This document shows, one piece after another, positions 8,697 to 17,727 of a stretch of 64,000 nt of DNA. The stretch is from Candidatus Acetatifactor stercoripullorum (lineage in GTDB: Bacteria; Bacillota; Clostridia; Lachnospirales; Lachnospiraceae), in NCBI GenBank assembly GCA_019114005.1, contig DXGH01000038.1, positions 1-64,000 of the forward strand. The letters are read 5' to 3'. How positions within the stretch are numbered: the stretch's first letter is position 1; the number at the start of each line of letters is the position of its first letter. The position numbers were made by a program, and so were the translations under genes. The notes beneath the pieces were generated by a model. That model had not been told where the DNA came from, did no database searches, and was given only the letters and a program-made list of their open reading frames with translations.

Positions 8697-9389
8697 TTAC
8701 ACCTTAAAGCGGTAGCCCACCCCCCAGATGGTTTCAATATACTGGGGCTTTGCGGTGTCCTTCTCAATTTTTTCCCGGATTTTTTTGATATGGACGGTGA
8801 CGGTGGCAATGTCTCCGATAGAATCCATATCCCAGATTTCCCGAAACAGCTCTTCCTTGGTAAACACATGATTGGGATTTTCCGCAAGGAAGGTCAAAAG
8901 GTCGAATTCCTTGGTGGTAAAGGTTTTTTCCACCCCGTCCACGTAAACCCGTCTCGCTGTCTTGTCGATGCGGATTCCCCTGATCTCCACAATATCATTC
9001 TGGGGCTTTTGGTTGGCCCCCACCAGGCGCTCATACCGGGCCAGATGCGCCTTCACCCGGGCCACCAGCTCGCTTGGGCTGAAGGGCTTTGTCATATAAT
9101 CGTCTGCTCCCAGTCCCAGTCCCCTGATCTTATCAATATCATCCTTCTTGGCAGACACCATGAGAATAGGAATATTTTTTTCTTCTCTGATTTTCTTGCA
9201 CACCTCAAAGCCATCTATTCCGGGAAGCATCAGATCCAGAACCACCAGATCATAGTCACCGCTTAATGCGGTCTTAAGGCCCTCGTCCCCTGTGTTGCAG
9301 ATGTCCACCTGAAAATCGCTAAGCTCCAGATAGTCCTTTTCCAAATCTGCAATTGCTACTTCATCCTCGATAATTAAAATTTTGCTCAT
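8697..9389 (-). CDS. OmpR/PhoB-family response regulator
   Basis: The 230-residue protein has a receiver domain (about residues 1-120) with acidic pocket EDE at 8-10, the phospho-acceptor Asp 52 in VVLDLMLPG, and the conserved Lys in YMTKPFSP. A winged-helix DNA-binding domain follows, with FTTKEFDLLTFLAENPNHVFTKEELFREIWD and a C-terminal TVWGVGYRF-like end (TIWGVGYRFKV). It is the second gene of a two-gene operon after the sensor kinase, starting 31 bases beyond the kinase stop. Its targets are unknown; the lipoprotein gene convergent to it is a candidate by position only. Confidence 0.92.
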   Translation of the reverse strand: MSKILIIEDEVAIADLEKDYLELSDFQVDICNTGDEGLKTALSGDYDLVVLDLMLPGIDGFEVCKKIREEKNIPILMVSAKKDDIDKIRGLGLGADDYMTKPFSPSELVARVKAHLARYERLVGANQKPQNDIVEIRGIRIDKTARRVYVDGVEKTFTTKEFDLLTFLAENPNHVFTKEELFREIWDMDSIGDIATVTVHIKKIREKIEKDTAKPQYIETIWGVGYRFKV

Positions 9390-9420
9390 ACTTTACCTCA
9401 TTTCTGCGCTGCTTTGCGCC

Positions 9421-10911
9421 TTATGCCACTGTTTCCTGGGGCTGCAGCTCAATGTACTTTCGCAGCACAAAGTGCATACAGGTCCCCTCCCCCTCCTTAC
9501 TGGTCGCCCAGATATATCCGCCGTGATCCTCAATGATTTTCTTTACAATGGAAAGCCCAATGCCGCTTCCCCCCTGAGCGGAATTACGGGAAGCATCCGT
9601 CCGGTAAAAGCGTTCAAAAATTTTCTGCAGGTCCTTCTGGGCAATCCCCTTGCCATTGTCCTCAATTTCCACCCGGATGGAATCCACCTCATCCAGAATG
9701 CGGATATCTATTTCGCCGTGACGCTTATCCATATATTTCACACTGTTGCTGATAATATTATTGATTACCTTTTTCATCTGCTCCGGATCTGCAATGACCA
9801 TGGTGGAGGGATCCGCCATATTGGAATAATTCAGCTCAATATTTTTGGACTCCAAATCCAGTCCGATCTCCTCCACACAATCCCCAAAATAATCCGCCAC
9901 GTTGATACGGCGAAAATTATAGGGAATGCGGTTGTTGTCAATTCCAGAATAAAGGGTCAGCTCATTAATCAGCTTATCCATGTCGTTGGCCTTGTTGTAA
10001 ATGGTTTTAATATACTTATCCATTTTCTCCGGGGTATCCGCAACACCGTCCATGATACCCTCCACATAGCCTTTGATAGCCGTAATCGGTGTTTTCAGAT
10101 CGTGGGAAATATTGCTGACCAGCTCTTTGTTCTGCTCCTCATGCTGGTGGTTTTCCTCCGTGGACTCCTTCAGGCGCAGCCGCATATCCTCATAATTGCG
10201 GTAAAGGTCCCCGATCTCTCCCTTGGCGTCCGTCTGAAGGGCATAATCAAAATTGCCCTCCTTGATTTTGCGCATAGCAATATTCAACTCGTCAATGGGA
10301 TTAAATACCCCCTTTTGTATCCACTGCGTGAGCATCATGCTGGTGAACACCAAAATCAGCAGTATGGCGATAAACATATCAATCAGCAGCTGTCTTGAGA
10401 TCAGAGCATTCACCTTGGTCACCACAAAAACGCTGCCCTCTGTTCCATCGGAAAAGGTAAAATCAATCTGCTTTACATATTTTTCCAGTTCATTATAGTA
10501 AACTCCGGAATCCTCGCTCAGCTCTCCCTCACCGTAATCCGGCAGCTTCTGAAAAATGAGCCTTGCGGCGGCTTCATTGCCCGTATAATAAATCTCATCT
10601 CCCTTTCTCACCAGAAGATAAGTGGATTTTCGGGAAACCTCCGAATTTATCATCTCCAGATACTCTTTGTCCTCAAACTTGGAAGGATCCTCTTCGGCCT
10701 GCTCCAAAAGCACATAGTAAGCTTCATCCGTGGTATTGACAAAGGCCTCCATGCCTTCTGACATCATGGAATAGTCAAAGGCCTCCAGGGAAAAGCCCTG
10801 GTTCATGTTCATAAGATAAATCCCGATGGTAATAAAAGCAATGGCTGTCAGCACCAGCGGAAGCATTATAATTGTGATAAAGGTTACCCGCAGACGAGTT
10901 TTAAATTTCAT
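9421..10911 (-). CDS. Membrane sensor histidine kinase
   Basis: The 496-residue kinase has an N-terminal transmembrane helix (ITIIMLPLVLTAIAFITIGIYL), an extracytoplasmic domain of about 150 residues, a second helix (QLLIDMFIAILLILVFTSMML), and a HAMP-like linker. The dimerisation box is ELVSNISHDLKTPITAIKGY with the phosphorylated His. The ATP-binding domain carries NNIISNSVKY (N box), VEDNGKGI-like IEDNGKGIAQ (G1) and GGSGIGLSIVKKI (G2). It phosphorylates the response regulator encoded directly downstream. I chose the ATG at 10911, which follows AGGAAG; upstream in-frame starts (to 10962) add a non-hydrophobic leader without a good site. The ligand is unknown. Confidence 0.9.
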   Translation of the reverse strand: MKFKTRLRVTFITIIMLPLVLTAIAFITIGIYLMNMNQGFSLEAFDYSMMSEGMEAFVNTTDEAYYVLLEQAEEDPSKFEDKEYLEMINSEVSRKSTYLLVRKGDEIYYTGNEAAARLIFQKLPDYGEGELSEDSGVYYNELEKYVKQIDFTFSDGTEGSVFVVTKVNALISRQLLIDMFIAILLILVFTSMMLTQWIQKGVFNPIDELNIAMRKIKEGNFDYALQTDAKGEIGDLYRNYEDMRLRLKESTEENHQHEEQNKELVSNISHDLKTPITAIKGYVEGIMDGVADTPEKMDKYIKTIYNKANDMDKLINELTLYSGIDNNRIPYNFRRINVADYFGDCVEEIGLDLESKNIELNYSNMADPSTMVIADPEQMKKVINNIISNSVKYMDKRHGEIDIRILDEVDSIRVEIEDNGKGIAQKDLQKIFERFYRTDASRNSAQGGSGIGLSIVKKIIEDHGGYIWATSKEGEGTCMHFVLRKYIELQPQETVA

Positions 10912-10962
10912 GTGATCTTCCTTTCCAGGCACCCTACGGCAAAACAAATTTCTCCAAAGCAA

Positions 10963-11136
10963 ATTTATTATATCACATTCTTTTCTTCAATGTGTAAAAA
11001 CAGGGGAATTTTATCATAAAAAAAATCTTAAAAAATGAAGGCTTGAAACAGGATTTTGTGGACAGACGGAGCGTGAGGGGTTATGCTTAAAATAAAGGAA
11101 AATGTACTTTATAAGCAGAGGACAGGAGGGGGAACA
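10963..11136. other. Divergent intergenic region, no gene
   Basis: This AT-rich stretch separates the sensor kinase operon (minus) and a frameshifted conserved gene (plus). It must contain both promoters. I could not place a convincing -35/-10 pair. The only clear signal is ACAGGAGGGGG at 11122-11132, the ribosome binding site for the ATG at 11137. Confidence 0.5.
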
Positions 11137-12404
11137 ATGCAGGTCAGCAACATTTATAGTGCAGAGCACAGATATCAGGCAGCCGGAAATTCACGGGCAT
11201 CTGAAGAGACGGTATATGTAGGCGCAGTGACAGAAGCAGCATCAGAGGACGAAGGCATATTTCTTGGCTTAACTATGATTCCCGAAGAAGGCAGCTCCGT
11301 GGTTTATGGAATGAGGGCAATGCTTTCAGAGGAGTCAACTCCGGACAAACCCATTGTTCAGATTATTTCTAATCTGGACGGCAAAAAAGAGGTTTATAAC
11401 ATTGATATCAGTCAGGTTGATCCTCAAAATGCCACAAGAATGGAAATGTTTGCGCTATGCTCTTATGAGATAAATACGGAACGGGAACCGGCAGCACATT
11501 TGGCTCCTTTAAAACCTTGCAGATTTATGAAGAAACCGCAAAGCAGAATGGCTGCACGAAGCAGATTGATGTAAGCATTTCCGCCTGGGAACAATTCAGG
11601 ACAGAAAAAGTGGATTGGGTTGAGCAGACAGAAATGGTGTGCAATATTCTGAAAGAATGTGCCGATGCGAAAGCGTTGGATCTTTTTTCAAAGGGCAAAA
11701 AGCTTCTAACTATGTATGAGCGGTATTCTGACACGGCAGCGCAAACAGAAATCAGCTCACAATATCTAAATGTAACGGAATGCTCTGTGTGCTCTTTTCC
11801 TGATTCCGGAATTTCTTTTTATTACAATCACTCTACCGGTGTGTTGGAATGTGTTGATGATACCAATAATCAGCCGGGACGGCAAATTTTGTGGAGCAAA
11901 CAGCTTTCCGAGGAGGCTTATGACAGCTGTGAGCCATTGTTTGAAAGACAAAAAGGTGAGCGGAATTGGATTTATAAGTATGAAGCATATCTGGCACACG
12001 AGGACTTCTGGGATATGTATTTAAACCACGAATTTGACATAGAAGCATTCAGAAATGCAGATATGCTTTTAACTGATAACAGTCTGTTTGATCAGCTTTT
12101 TGAGAACAGTCCCAAATCCGTGAGGACAGCATGGGAAAATGCGCTTATGACAGTTGGCAGTGTATTTTCAAAGAACACAGACGGCAATGTTACTTATTTT
12201 TCTGAACTTTATAAGCAGATATTTCTTAACACAATAGCAGGAAAGGACTTTGCCGTACTGGGAACCACAGTAGAAAGCGCAGTTGAATATGCGCAAAAAG
12301 CCATTGAGAATCTGAGCAGTCCAATGGGACATAACAATGCTGTAAATCGTATGCGCGATAAAGAGAGGCAGTTTTATAACGAATTTCTTAACAACTTGTT
12401 GTAA
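11137..12404 (+). pseudogene. Conserved Lachnospiraceae-type hypothetical protein gene, frameshifted
   Basis: Two overlapping reading frames make one protein of about 420 residues. The first, from the ATG at 11137 with an excellent AGGAGGGGG site, reads MQVSNIYSAEHRYQ... to ALCSYE. The second frame continues D-K-Y-G-T-G-T-G-S-T-F-G-S then TLQIYEETA to the stop at 12404. They join if GAGAT at about 11467-11471 had been GAGGAT, so a single G deletion near 11469 is the likely lesion. The restored junction SYEDKYGTGTGSTFGS reads naturally. I do not recognise a domain. There is no signal peptide and the protein is acidic and soluble. Without the fix, the first frame ends at 11574 after 145 residues. 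Function unknown. Confidence 0.65.
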
Positions 12405-12450
12405 GCTGTACCTTTCATATTTAAAATCAGAAGCCGGAGCGTTACACTCT

Positions 12451-14643
12451 ATGAAACATTTTTCCTTACTTATCTTAATGACAGCACTTTTTCTTGGCAT
12501 AACAGGCTGTGGAAAGCAGGAGGAAGAAGCCCCTTCTCCGTCCCAGGTTCCCACCGGGGTCATGGTTCCCGCGGCTCAAATGGAAGCGGTGCATCTAAAG
12601 CTTCCCAATATCCTGTCTGAATGTATCCTTGAGGAGTCCTATTTTTATGTGAGCAAGGACTTGGAGACGGATGGCGCCGGGGATAAAACTGCCGCAGTCT
12701 CCTTCTGCAGGAGAGACTTGGACAGCTTTGAAGAGGAAACACTTCTTTTAAAGCAGGCAGATGGCTCTTGTGTAAAGCAGGCTGTGCTGGATGCAGGCGC
12801 AAACCTGTATGAGCTGCTTTTTTCCGAAGAGGAGCAGGCTTATTATGTGGGTAAATGGGACTGCAGCGGCAAACAGCTTTATATGCTTCCTGTAACAGAG
12901 CTTCCCCAGGATACGCTGGTGGATGCAGCGGGCTGCACTGCGGACGCGGCGGGACGGCTGTGTCTGTATACCTGGGAGGGCAGCGTTTTTGTCTTTGACA
13001 GCAGGGGACGGCTGACGGGGCAGTGGGAATCCGGTATGCCTCTGGCCGAAAACGGCTTTTTTGTCTCTGGAATGGATGGGTTTTATTGGTATCAGGACAT
13101 GGGCGGAGAACTGCTTTTTTACTATTTAAACGAAGAAAGCGGCCAGTTTACGGCACAGATCTCCTTTCCTTACGACGGCGACGAGGCGGGAATCCTGCAG
13201 GTCTTTGGCGCCTTGGACTGCATTTGGATTGCCACGGGACAAAGCCTGTACTGTTATGATTTGCAGGAAAATACCCCGGAAAAAATACTTTCCTGGAAAA
13301 ATCCCTATATCAATCTGGACGGCGGCGATCTGCGCCTGCTTGGCGAAAACAGCCTCGGAGAGCTTGTGCTGCTCTTTCAAAAAATAGACGCTTCTGGCTT
13401 TACGCTTTACGAAAAGGCTGTGATCTCCTGGGCCGACGAGGGGCTTCTCCCTCAAAAGGAAACCATAACCCTTGGAACTATGCTGATAAACGGACAGCCT
13501 ACTGCAGATGTTGAAGAAACGGTGAGACAATTTAACAGGTACTCCCAGAAATACTTTGTAGAGCTGGTTCACTACTTTCCAAGAGATGAGACCGGAGAAA
13601 TTATGGAAAATGTATACCTGGATATTCTGCAAGGCCAGGCTCCGGATTTGATTGATGTAAGCGCATTGGATGTGGCATCCCTGGCTGACAAGGAAGTTTT
13701 TGAGGATCTGGAACCCTATCTGAAGGACAGCCAGGTTGTACAAAAGGAAAGCATTCTGGAAAACGTGTGGGAGGAGGGGCAGATTGGAGGAAAATTCCGG
13801 CTGGTGATTCCCTTTTTCCGGGTGAATACTTATGTGAGCCATGCCCCCGCCCCCGGACAGGGCTGGACCTTTGAAGAGTTTACCCAATATGCGGCCGTGC
13901 ACCCTGACACTCCCCTGGTGGTCTATATGTCCTATCGGCAGGCCCTTGGCATTGCGCTCTTTGCAGGCATGGATTCCTTTGTGGATTATGAGCGGGGAAA
14001 ATGTAATTTTACTGACGCTTCTTTTTCAGCGCTTCTTACAGAAATCAGGGATATGTGCATGATACAGACAGGGCCTATGGAGGATTCTGTGATGGTGGAG
14101 GAATTTCAGGCTCTTTTTGAGGAGGGAGCAGTCCTCTTGCAGGAAATTTCCTTTGGAAGCACGGAGGAATTTCTGCTGCTGCAGCAGCAATATGGTTCAG
14201 CTTCCAGCTGGAAGGGCTATCCTTCCCCAAGCGGGGAACCCTATCACAAAATGTCTTCCCAGCTGCAGCTTTCCATGAACAGCGCTTCTAAAAATAAGGA
14301 GGGGGCCTGGGCTTTCTTAGAATTCCTGCTGTCCAGGGAAAATCAGGAAAGAAGCCGTCTTTTAGCCTCTTTCCCTGTGCGCAAAGACAGTTTTGAGCAA
14401 TATATAAGGACGTCTGCGCAGACAGCCGAGCCTGAAAAAATAGATGCTTCTGCGCAGGATATCGCTCTTTTGGTGGAAACAATACAAGCTTCCCATATGG
14501 ACAACAGAAGCATTGATGATGATGTTTTCAGAATTGTGTGCGAAGAAAGCGAAGCCTTTTTTGCCGGAGACAAAACGGTGGAAGAGGTTACAGGACTGAT
14601 CCAAAACAGAGTGCAGCTTTACCTTTCGGAAAGATACCGCTGA
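12451..14643 (+). CDS. Large lipoprotein: beta-propeller-like N-terminus fused to solute-binding-protein-like C-terminus (copy 2)
   Basis: The 730-residue paralogue of the gene at 6426 begins with a lipoprotein signal ending LFLGITGC (Cys 20). A beta-rich region follows with patterns such as VFVFDSRGRLTGQWESG and CIWIATGQSLYCYDL, then the solute-binding-like half starting at TITLGTMLINGQPTAD and containing DVASLADKEVFEDLEPYLKD and GAWAFLEFLLS. Both copies end in the same pattern, AFFAGDKTVEEVTGLIQNRVQLYLSE. It is anchored outside the cytoplasmic membrane and probably binds a ligand. The start lacks a strong ribosome binding site (GGAG about 13 bases upstream), so expression may be weak. It lies 46 bases after the frameshifted conserved gene on the same strand. 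Confidence 0.75.
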   Translation: MKHFSLLILMTALFLGITGCGKQEEEAPSPSQVPTGVMVPAAQMEAVHLKLPNILSECILEESYFYVSKDLETDGAGDKTAAVSFCRRDLDSFEEETLLLKQADGSCVKQAVLDAGANLYELLFSEEEQAYYVGKWDCSGKQLYMLPVTELPQDTLVDAAGCTADAAGRLCLYTWEGSVFVFDSRGRLTGQWESGMPLAENGFFVSGMDGFYWYQDMGGELLFYYLNEESGQFTAQISFPYDGDEAGILQVFGALDCIWIATGQSLYCYDLQENTPEKILSWKNPYINLDGGDLRLLGENSLGELVLLFQKIDASGFTLYEKAVISWADEGLLPQKETITLGTMLINGQPTADVEETVRQFNRYSQKYFVELVHYFPRDETGEIMENVYLDILQGQAPDLIDVSALDVASLADKEVFEDLEPYLKDSQVVQKESILENVWEEGQIGGKFRLVIPFFRVNTYVSHAPAPGQGWTFEEFTQYAAVHPDTPLVVYMSYRQALGIALFAGMDSFVDYERGKCNFTDASFSALLTEIRDMCMIQTGPMEDSVMVEEFQALFEEGAVLLQEISFGSTEEFLLLQQQYGSASSWKGYPSPSGEPYHKMSSQLQLSMNSASKNKEGAWAFLEFLLSRENQERSRLLASFPVRKDSFEQYIRTSAQTAEPEKIDASAQDIALLVETIQASHMDNRSIDDDVFRIVCEESEAFFAGDKTVEEVTGLIQNRVQLYLSERYR

Positions 14644-14661
14644 AAAATTTTTTAAATCCTA

Positions 14662-14709
14662 TTGACAATCTGGAATTATCCTTTATAATAAAAACAGTAA
14701 TGATTACTG
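14662..14709 (+). promoter_or_regulatory. perR promoter with a 7-1-7 Fur-family operator
   Basis: TTGACA at 14662-14667 and TATAAT at 14684-14689 are separated by 16 bases and form a near-consensus SigA promoter. Immediately downstream, CAGTAATGATTACTG at 14695-14709 is a perfect inverted repeat of two 7-base arms around one central G. This is the 7-1-7 layout used by Fur, Zur and PerR boxes. It covers the expected start of transcription, so the Fur-family protein encoded next most likely represses its own operon. The ribosome binding site AAAGGAGG follows at about 14718-14725. Confidence 0.8.
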
Positions 14710-14730
14710 ATTTTTGAAAAGGAGGATGCA

Positions 14731-15129
14731 ATGGCACTAAAATACAGCAGACAGCGCGAGATGATAAAAGACTTTCTCAAGACAAGACACGACCATCCCA
14801 CCGCTGACGTTGTTTATATGAATGTCCGCAGGCAGAATCCGAATATCAGTCTCGGCACCGTTTACCGCAACCTTTCCCTTCTGGCTGACATCGGGGAAAT
14901 ACAGCGTCTGCGCCTGGGGGACGGTACAGATCATTTCGATGCCGACACCTCGCCTCATTACCATTTTATCTGTACAAAATGCGGCAGTGTAATAGACCTG
15001 AAAATGGAAAGCATTGAAGGCATTAAGGAGATTGCCGGCGCCAATTTCAACGGAACCATCGACGGTCATGTAACTTATTTTTACGGTACCTGCGGCAACT
15101 GTGCAAAAACGGAAGCTCTTTCAATTTAA
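14731..15129 (+). CDS. Fur-family peroxide-type repressor (PerR-like)
   Basis: The 132-residue protein has the Fur winged helix (LGTVYRNLSLLADIGEIQRL near residues 43-62) and a dimerisation domain with FDADTSPHYHFICTKCGSVIDL. The Asp in FD, the His pair in HYH and the Asp in VID correspond to the regulatory metal ligands of PerR. Two CxxC pairs, CTKC and CGNC, form the structural zinc site. Such proteins repress oxidative-stress genes and are inactivated by peroxide or metal loss. It is followed after 33 bases by a rubrerythrin gene, a classic PerR target, and is preceded by a 7-1-7 operator. Zur or Fur activity is less likely in this context but not excluded. Confidence 0.85.
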   Translation: MALKYSRQREMIKDFLKTRHDHPTADVVYMNVRRQNPNISLGTVYRNLSLLADIGEIQRLRLGDGTDHFDADTSPHYHFICTKCGSVIDLKMESIEGIKEIAGANFNGTIDGHVTYFYGTCGNCAKTEALSI

Positions 15130-15162
15130 AATACTATTTATAAGGAAAAGGAGATTAAGAGT

Positions 15163-15702
15163 ATGAAATTTGTATGTCAAGTATGTGGTTATGTTTATGA
15201 AGGAGATGCAGCTCCCGCTGAGTGCCCGATCTGCCATGCTCCCGCTGAGAAGTTTACTGTTCAGTCCGGTGAGAAAACATGGGCTGCAGAGCATGTGGTA
15301 GGCGTTGCCCAGGGCGCTCCTGAGGATATTATCGCTGACCTTCGCGCAAACTTTGAGGGCGAGTGCTCTGAGGTTGGTATGTATCTTGCAATGGCTCGCG
15401 TTGCTCACAGAGAGGGATATCCCGAGATCGGTCTGTACTGGGAAAAGGCTGCTTACGAGGAGGCTGAGCACGCAGCAAAGTTTGCTGAGCTTTTGGGCGA
15501 GGTTGTTACCGATTCCACCAAGAAGAATCTGGAGATGAGAGTTGACGCTGAGAACGGCGCTACCGCAGGCAAGTTTGATCTTGCTAAGCGTGCAAAGGCT
15601 CTGAATCTTGACGCTATTCATGACACCGTGCATGAGATGGCAAGAGACGAGGCTCGCCACGGCAAGGCATTCGAGGGTCTGTTAAAGAGATATTTCGGCT
15701 AA
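15163..15702 (+). CDS. Rubrerythrin, reversed domain order (rubredoxin at the N-terminus)
   Basis: The 179-residue protein begins with a rubredoxin domain, [11 protein letters not shown] and CPICHAP, which binds one iron through four cysteines. A four-helix ferritin-like domain follows, with diiron ligands in [22 protein letters not shown] and DEARHGKAF. The usual order in rubrerythrin is the opposite, so this is the 'reverse rubrerythrin' type known from clostridia. It reduces hydrogen peroxide in the cytoplasm using NADH through electron carriers. It is co-transcribed with the PerR-like gene and ends at a strong terminator. Its codon choice is more restricted than that of its neighbours, which suggests high expression. 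Confidence 0.93.
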   Translation: MKFVCQVCGYVYEGDAAPAECPICHAPAEKFTVQSGEKTWAAEHVVGVAQGAPEDIIADLRANFEGECSEVGMYLAMARVAHREGYPEIGLYWEKAAYEEAEHAAKFAELLGEVVTDSTKKNLEMRVDAENGATAGKFDLAKRAKALNLDAIHDTVHEMARDEARHGKAFEGLLKRYFG

Positions 15703-15730
15703 GAAAAGGCTTCTATAAAGTAAGACTTTT

Positions 15731-15785
15731 AAGAGGACGCTGCCAGGTCATCAAATCAGATGACAAAGCAGCGTCCTCTTTTTCA
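15731..15785 (+). terminator. Rho-independent terminator after rubrerythrin
   Basis: AAGAGGACGCTGC at 15731-15743 pairs with GCAGCGTCCTCTT at 15768-15780, followed by a T run. Inside the loop a second stem, GTCATC against GATGAC, makes the structure larger than usual. It ends the perR-rubrerythrin operon. Confidence 0.9.
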
Positions 15786-15866
15786 TTTTGGGGCAGATAC
15801 TCCAGAAATCATTCTGCCCAGTGTAAGTGTGGGTCTTTTCGCTGGTAAGGTTACGGGAACGGAGCT

Positions 15867-17719
15867 TTATCTTACCCACAGCGTTCTTATAAATGTGCTG
15901 TCCCCGTCGTATCCCACATATTTCAGTCCATCATCAGATGCCCATATTCGTGATTTTTTATTTTCCAGCCACTGATTATCAAATACAAAAATCTCATTTG
16001 CTTTTATATTCCAATAATATGCGGCATCAACAGTAGTAAAATAATATCCCTCCCCGGTATAACGGGCATCCCTGATCAGATTGGAAGCTGAAATAAGCGG
16101 AACCTTTGCAGTCTCCACATAGGCTCCATCTTCGATATATCCAAGAGAACCTGCTTCTTCCAAATACTTTGAATCGTCCGTTTCCGACAACAGCAGCCCG
16201 CCTTCCCCTCCGTACGCTGCATAGCATACACGTGTCCGCAGCGGAATCTCCTCAACAATTTTTTCTTTTTCGATATCGTATAAAAACAGAACATGTTCGC
16301 TTTTCTTATCCTTATATTCTTTATTTAGAGTAAAGCAAACGGTCTCGTTGTTTATGGAGACGCAGCCCAGATCCTCCCCTATCCCGTTCTCATTATCCCA
16401 TAGCGTGCTGTAGATTACCTTTTCTTCCTTCTTCTCCATATCCTCCAGGATAAGAATATTTTCATACATATGAGAATCTTCCACAAAATGATTACGGATA
16501 CTCACCATGTACTGTTCACAGGTCTGGTTGAAAGGAAACTGCGGTGCATTTTGGTGAAACAGGGGCTGAATATTTCCATCAGGTGAAAGCTGGATGATTT
16601 CCATGCCGTCTTCCGTTACATTGCACAAAAGCATATTATCGCCGACGCTCTTCGTATTATACATGTGCATATCCTTTTTTGTAAAAGCATTCGGTCATTA
16701 CCGGAACTGTCCAGAAAATGAAATTCATTTTCCGTTGTTGGCTCTTCTTTAGAATAATCAATACCAGTCTGAATTTGATAATAAATTCCATTTGATGCAA
16801 TAGCACGTATTGATGCGTCCTCGGGTATGTCGGAAATGATTACGTCACTATAATCCCACGCCTCTTTTTCCTGAACAATGATCTGCTGATCGGATTCCCG
16901 GGCAGAGGTCTCCTCTCCCTTTTCCACATAATCGATCTCTATGCCGTCCTGCAGCGTCTCGCAGCGGAAATCGCAGCTCATGTAGGCTGCGGGGACGCCC
17001 TCCTTACACGCCATAAAAACAGCTCCGATACAGGGTATATCATCCGCCTCTGACACTGCCGCCGAATAGACAATCACATCATCCTGCTCCAAAACGGTTC
17101 TGAAAAAGAATGGCGCATACTCCTTTTCAAACTTGCTCTTTGCATACCTGCTTAAATTCTGCCATTCATCCTTACAGTCATAGAACTCCTTGCTTTTCAA
17201 ATCGATTGCGCCCAGGTGCTGCATTTCTCCGTCGCTTCCCATTATTCTGCTGCTTGCAATGTATATCTTATCATTCAGCCGGTAGCACTGATCCACCCAG
17301 CAAAATTCTTTGGGCGGCTCCACCGTATAAGGAGTCACATGATAATCCTTTGGATCATCGGTTGCATAATCCAGGAGAAGGATTTGCGGACTTGGCTCTT
17401 TCCCCTCTTCCAGCGCAAGGTTGAAATCGATCAATGCAATATAGGTTCTTTCTTCCTCTTTGGTCTGAAAAGCGCCTGCAGTAGTCCATTCCCAGACATC
17501 AGATTCTGTCAATACCTTGCTGAGATCAAATTCCTCAGTGACGCCGTCAAAATAGCTTGTGTATATTTTGCTCTCATTGTCATAGATTCCTGTCTGCACA
17601 CCCTTTGACCACCATTTTTTCATTACAAAAAAACTCGCGTCCGCATATTTTTCCGGATAGTTTTCCATCTCCTCAATAATTGGCGCAAAATACGCCGGAT
17701 ACGAACCGGATACTGTTCG
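15867..17719 (-). pseudogene. Truncated and frameshifted protein gene of unknown function
   Basis: Two frames together encode about 610 residues of a beta-rich protein. The upstream part contains YPAYFAPIIEEMENYPEKYA and RIMGSDGEMQHLGAIDLKSKE and ends at QKR. The downstream part starts at KDMHMYNTKSVGDNMLLC and ends SRIWASDDGLKYVGYDGDS. They join if the A6 run at 16675-16680 (T6 on the plus strand) had seven bases. The 5' end is also lost: the frame opens at 17719 directly behind a stop, without a start codon, signal peptide or ribosome binding site, only 8 bases beyond the stop of the third propeller-SBP gene. The most likely history is a deletion joining the two genes, then loss of a base. 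No family recognised. Confidence 0.65.
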
Positions 17720-17727
17720 TCATAAAA

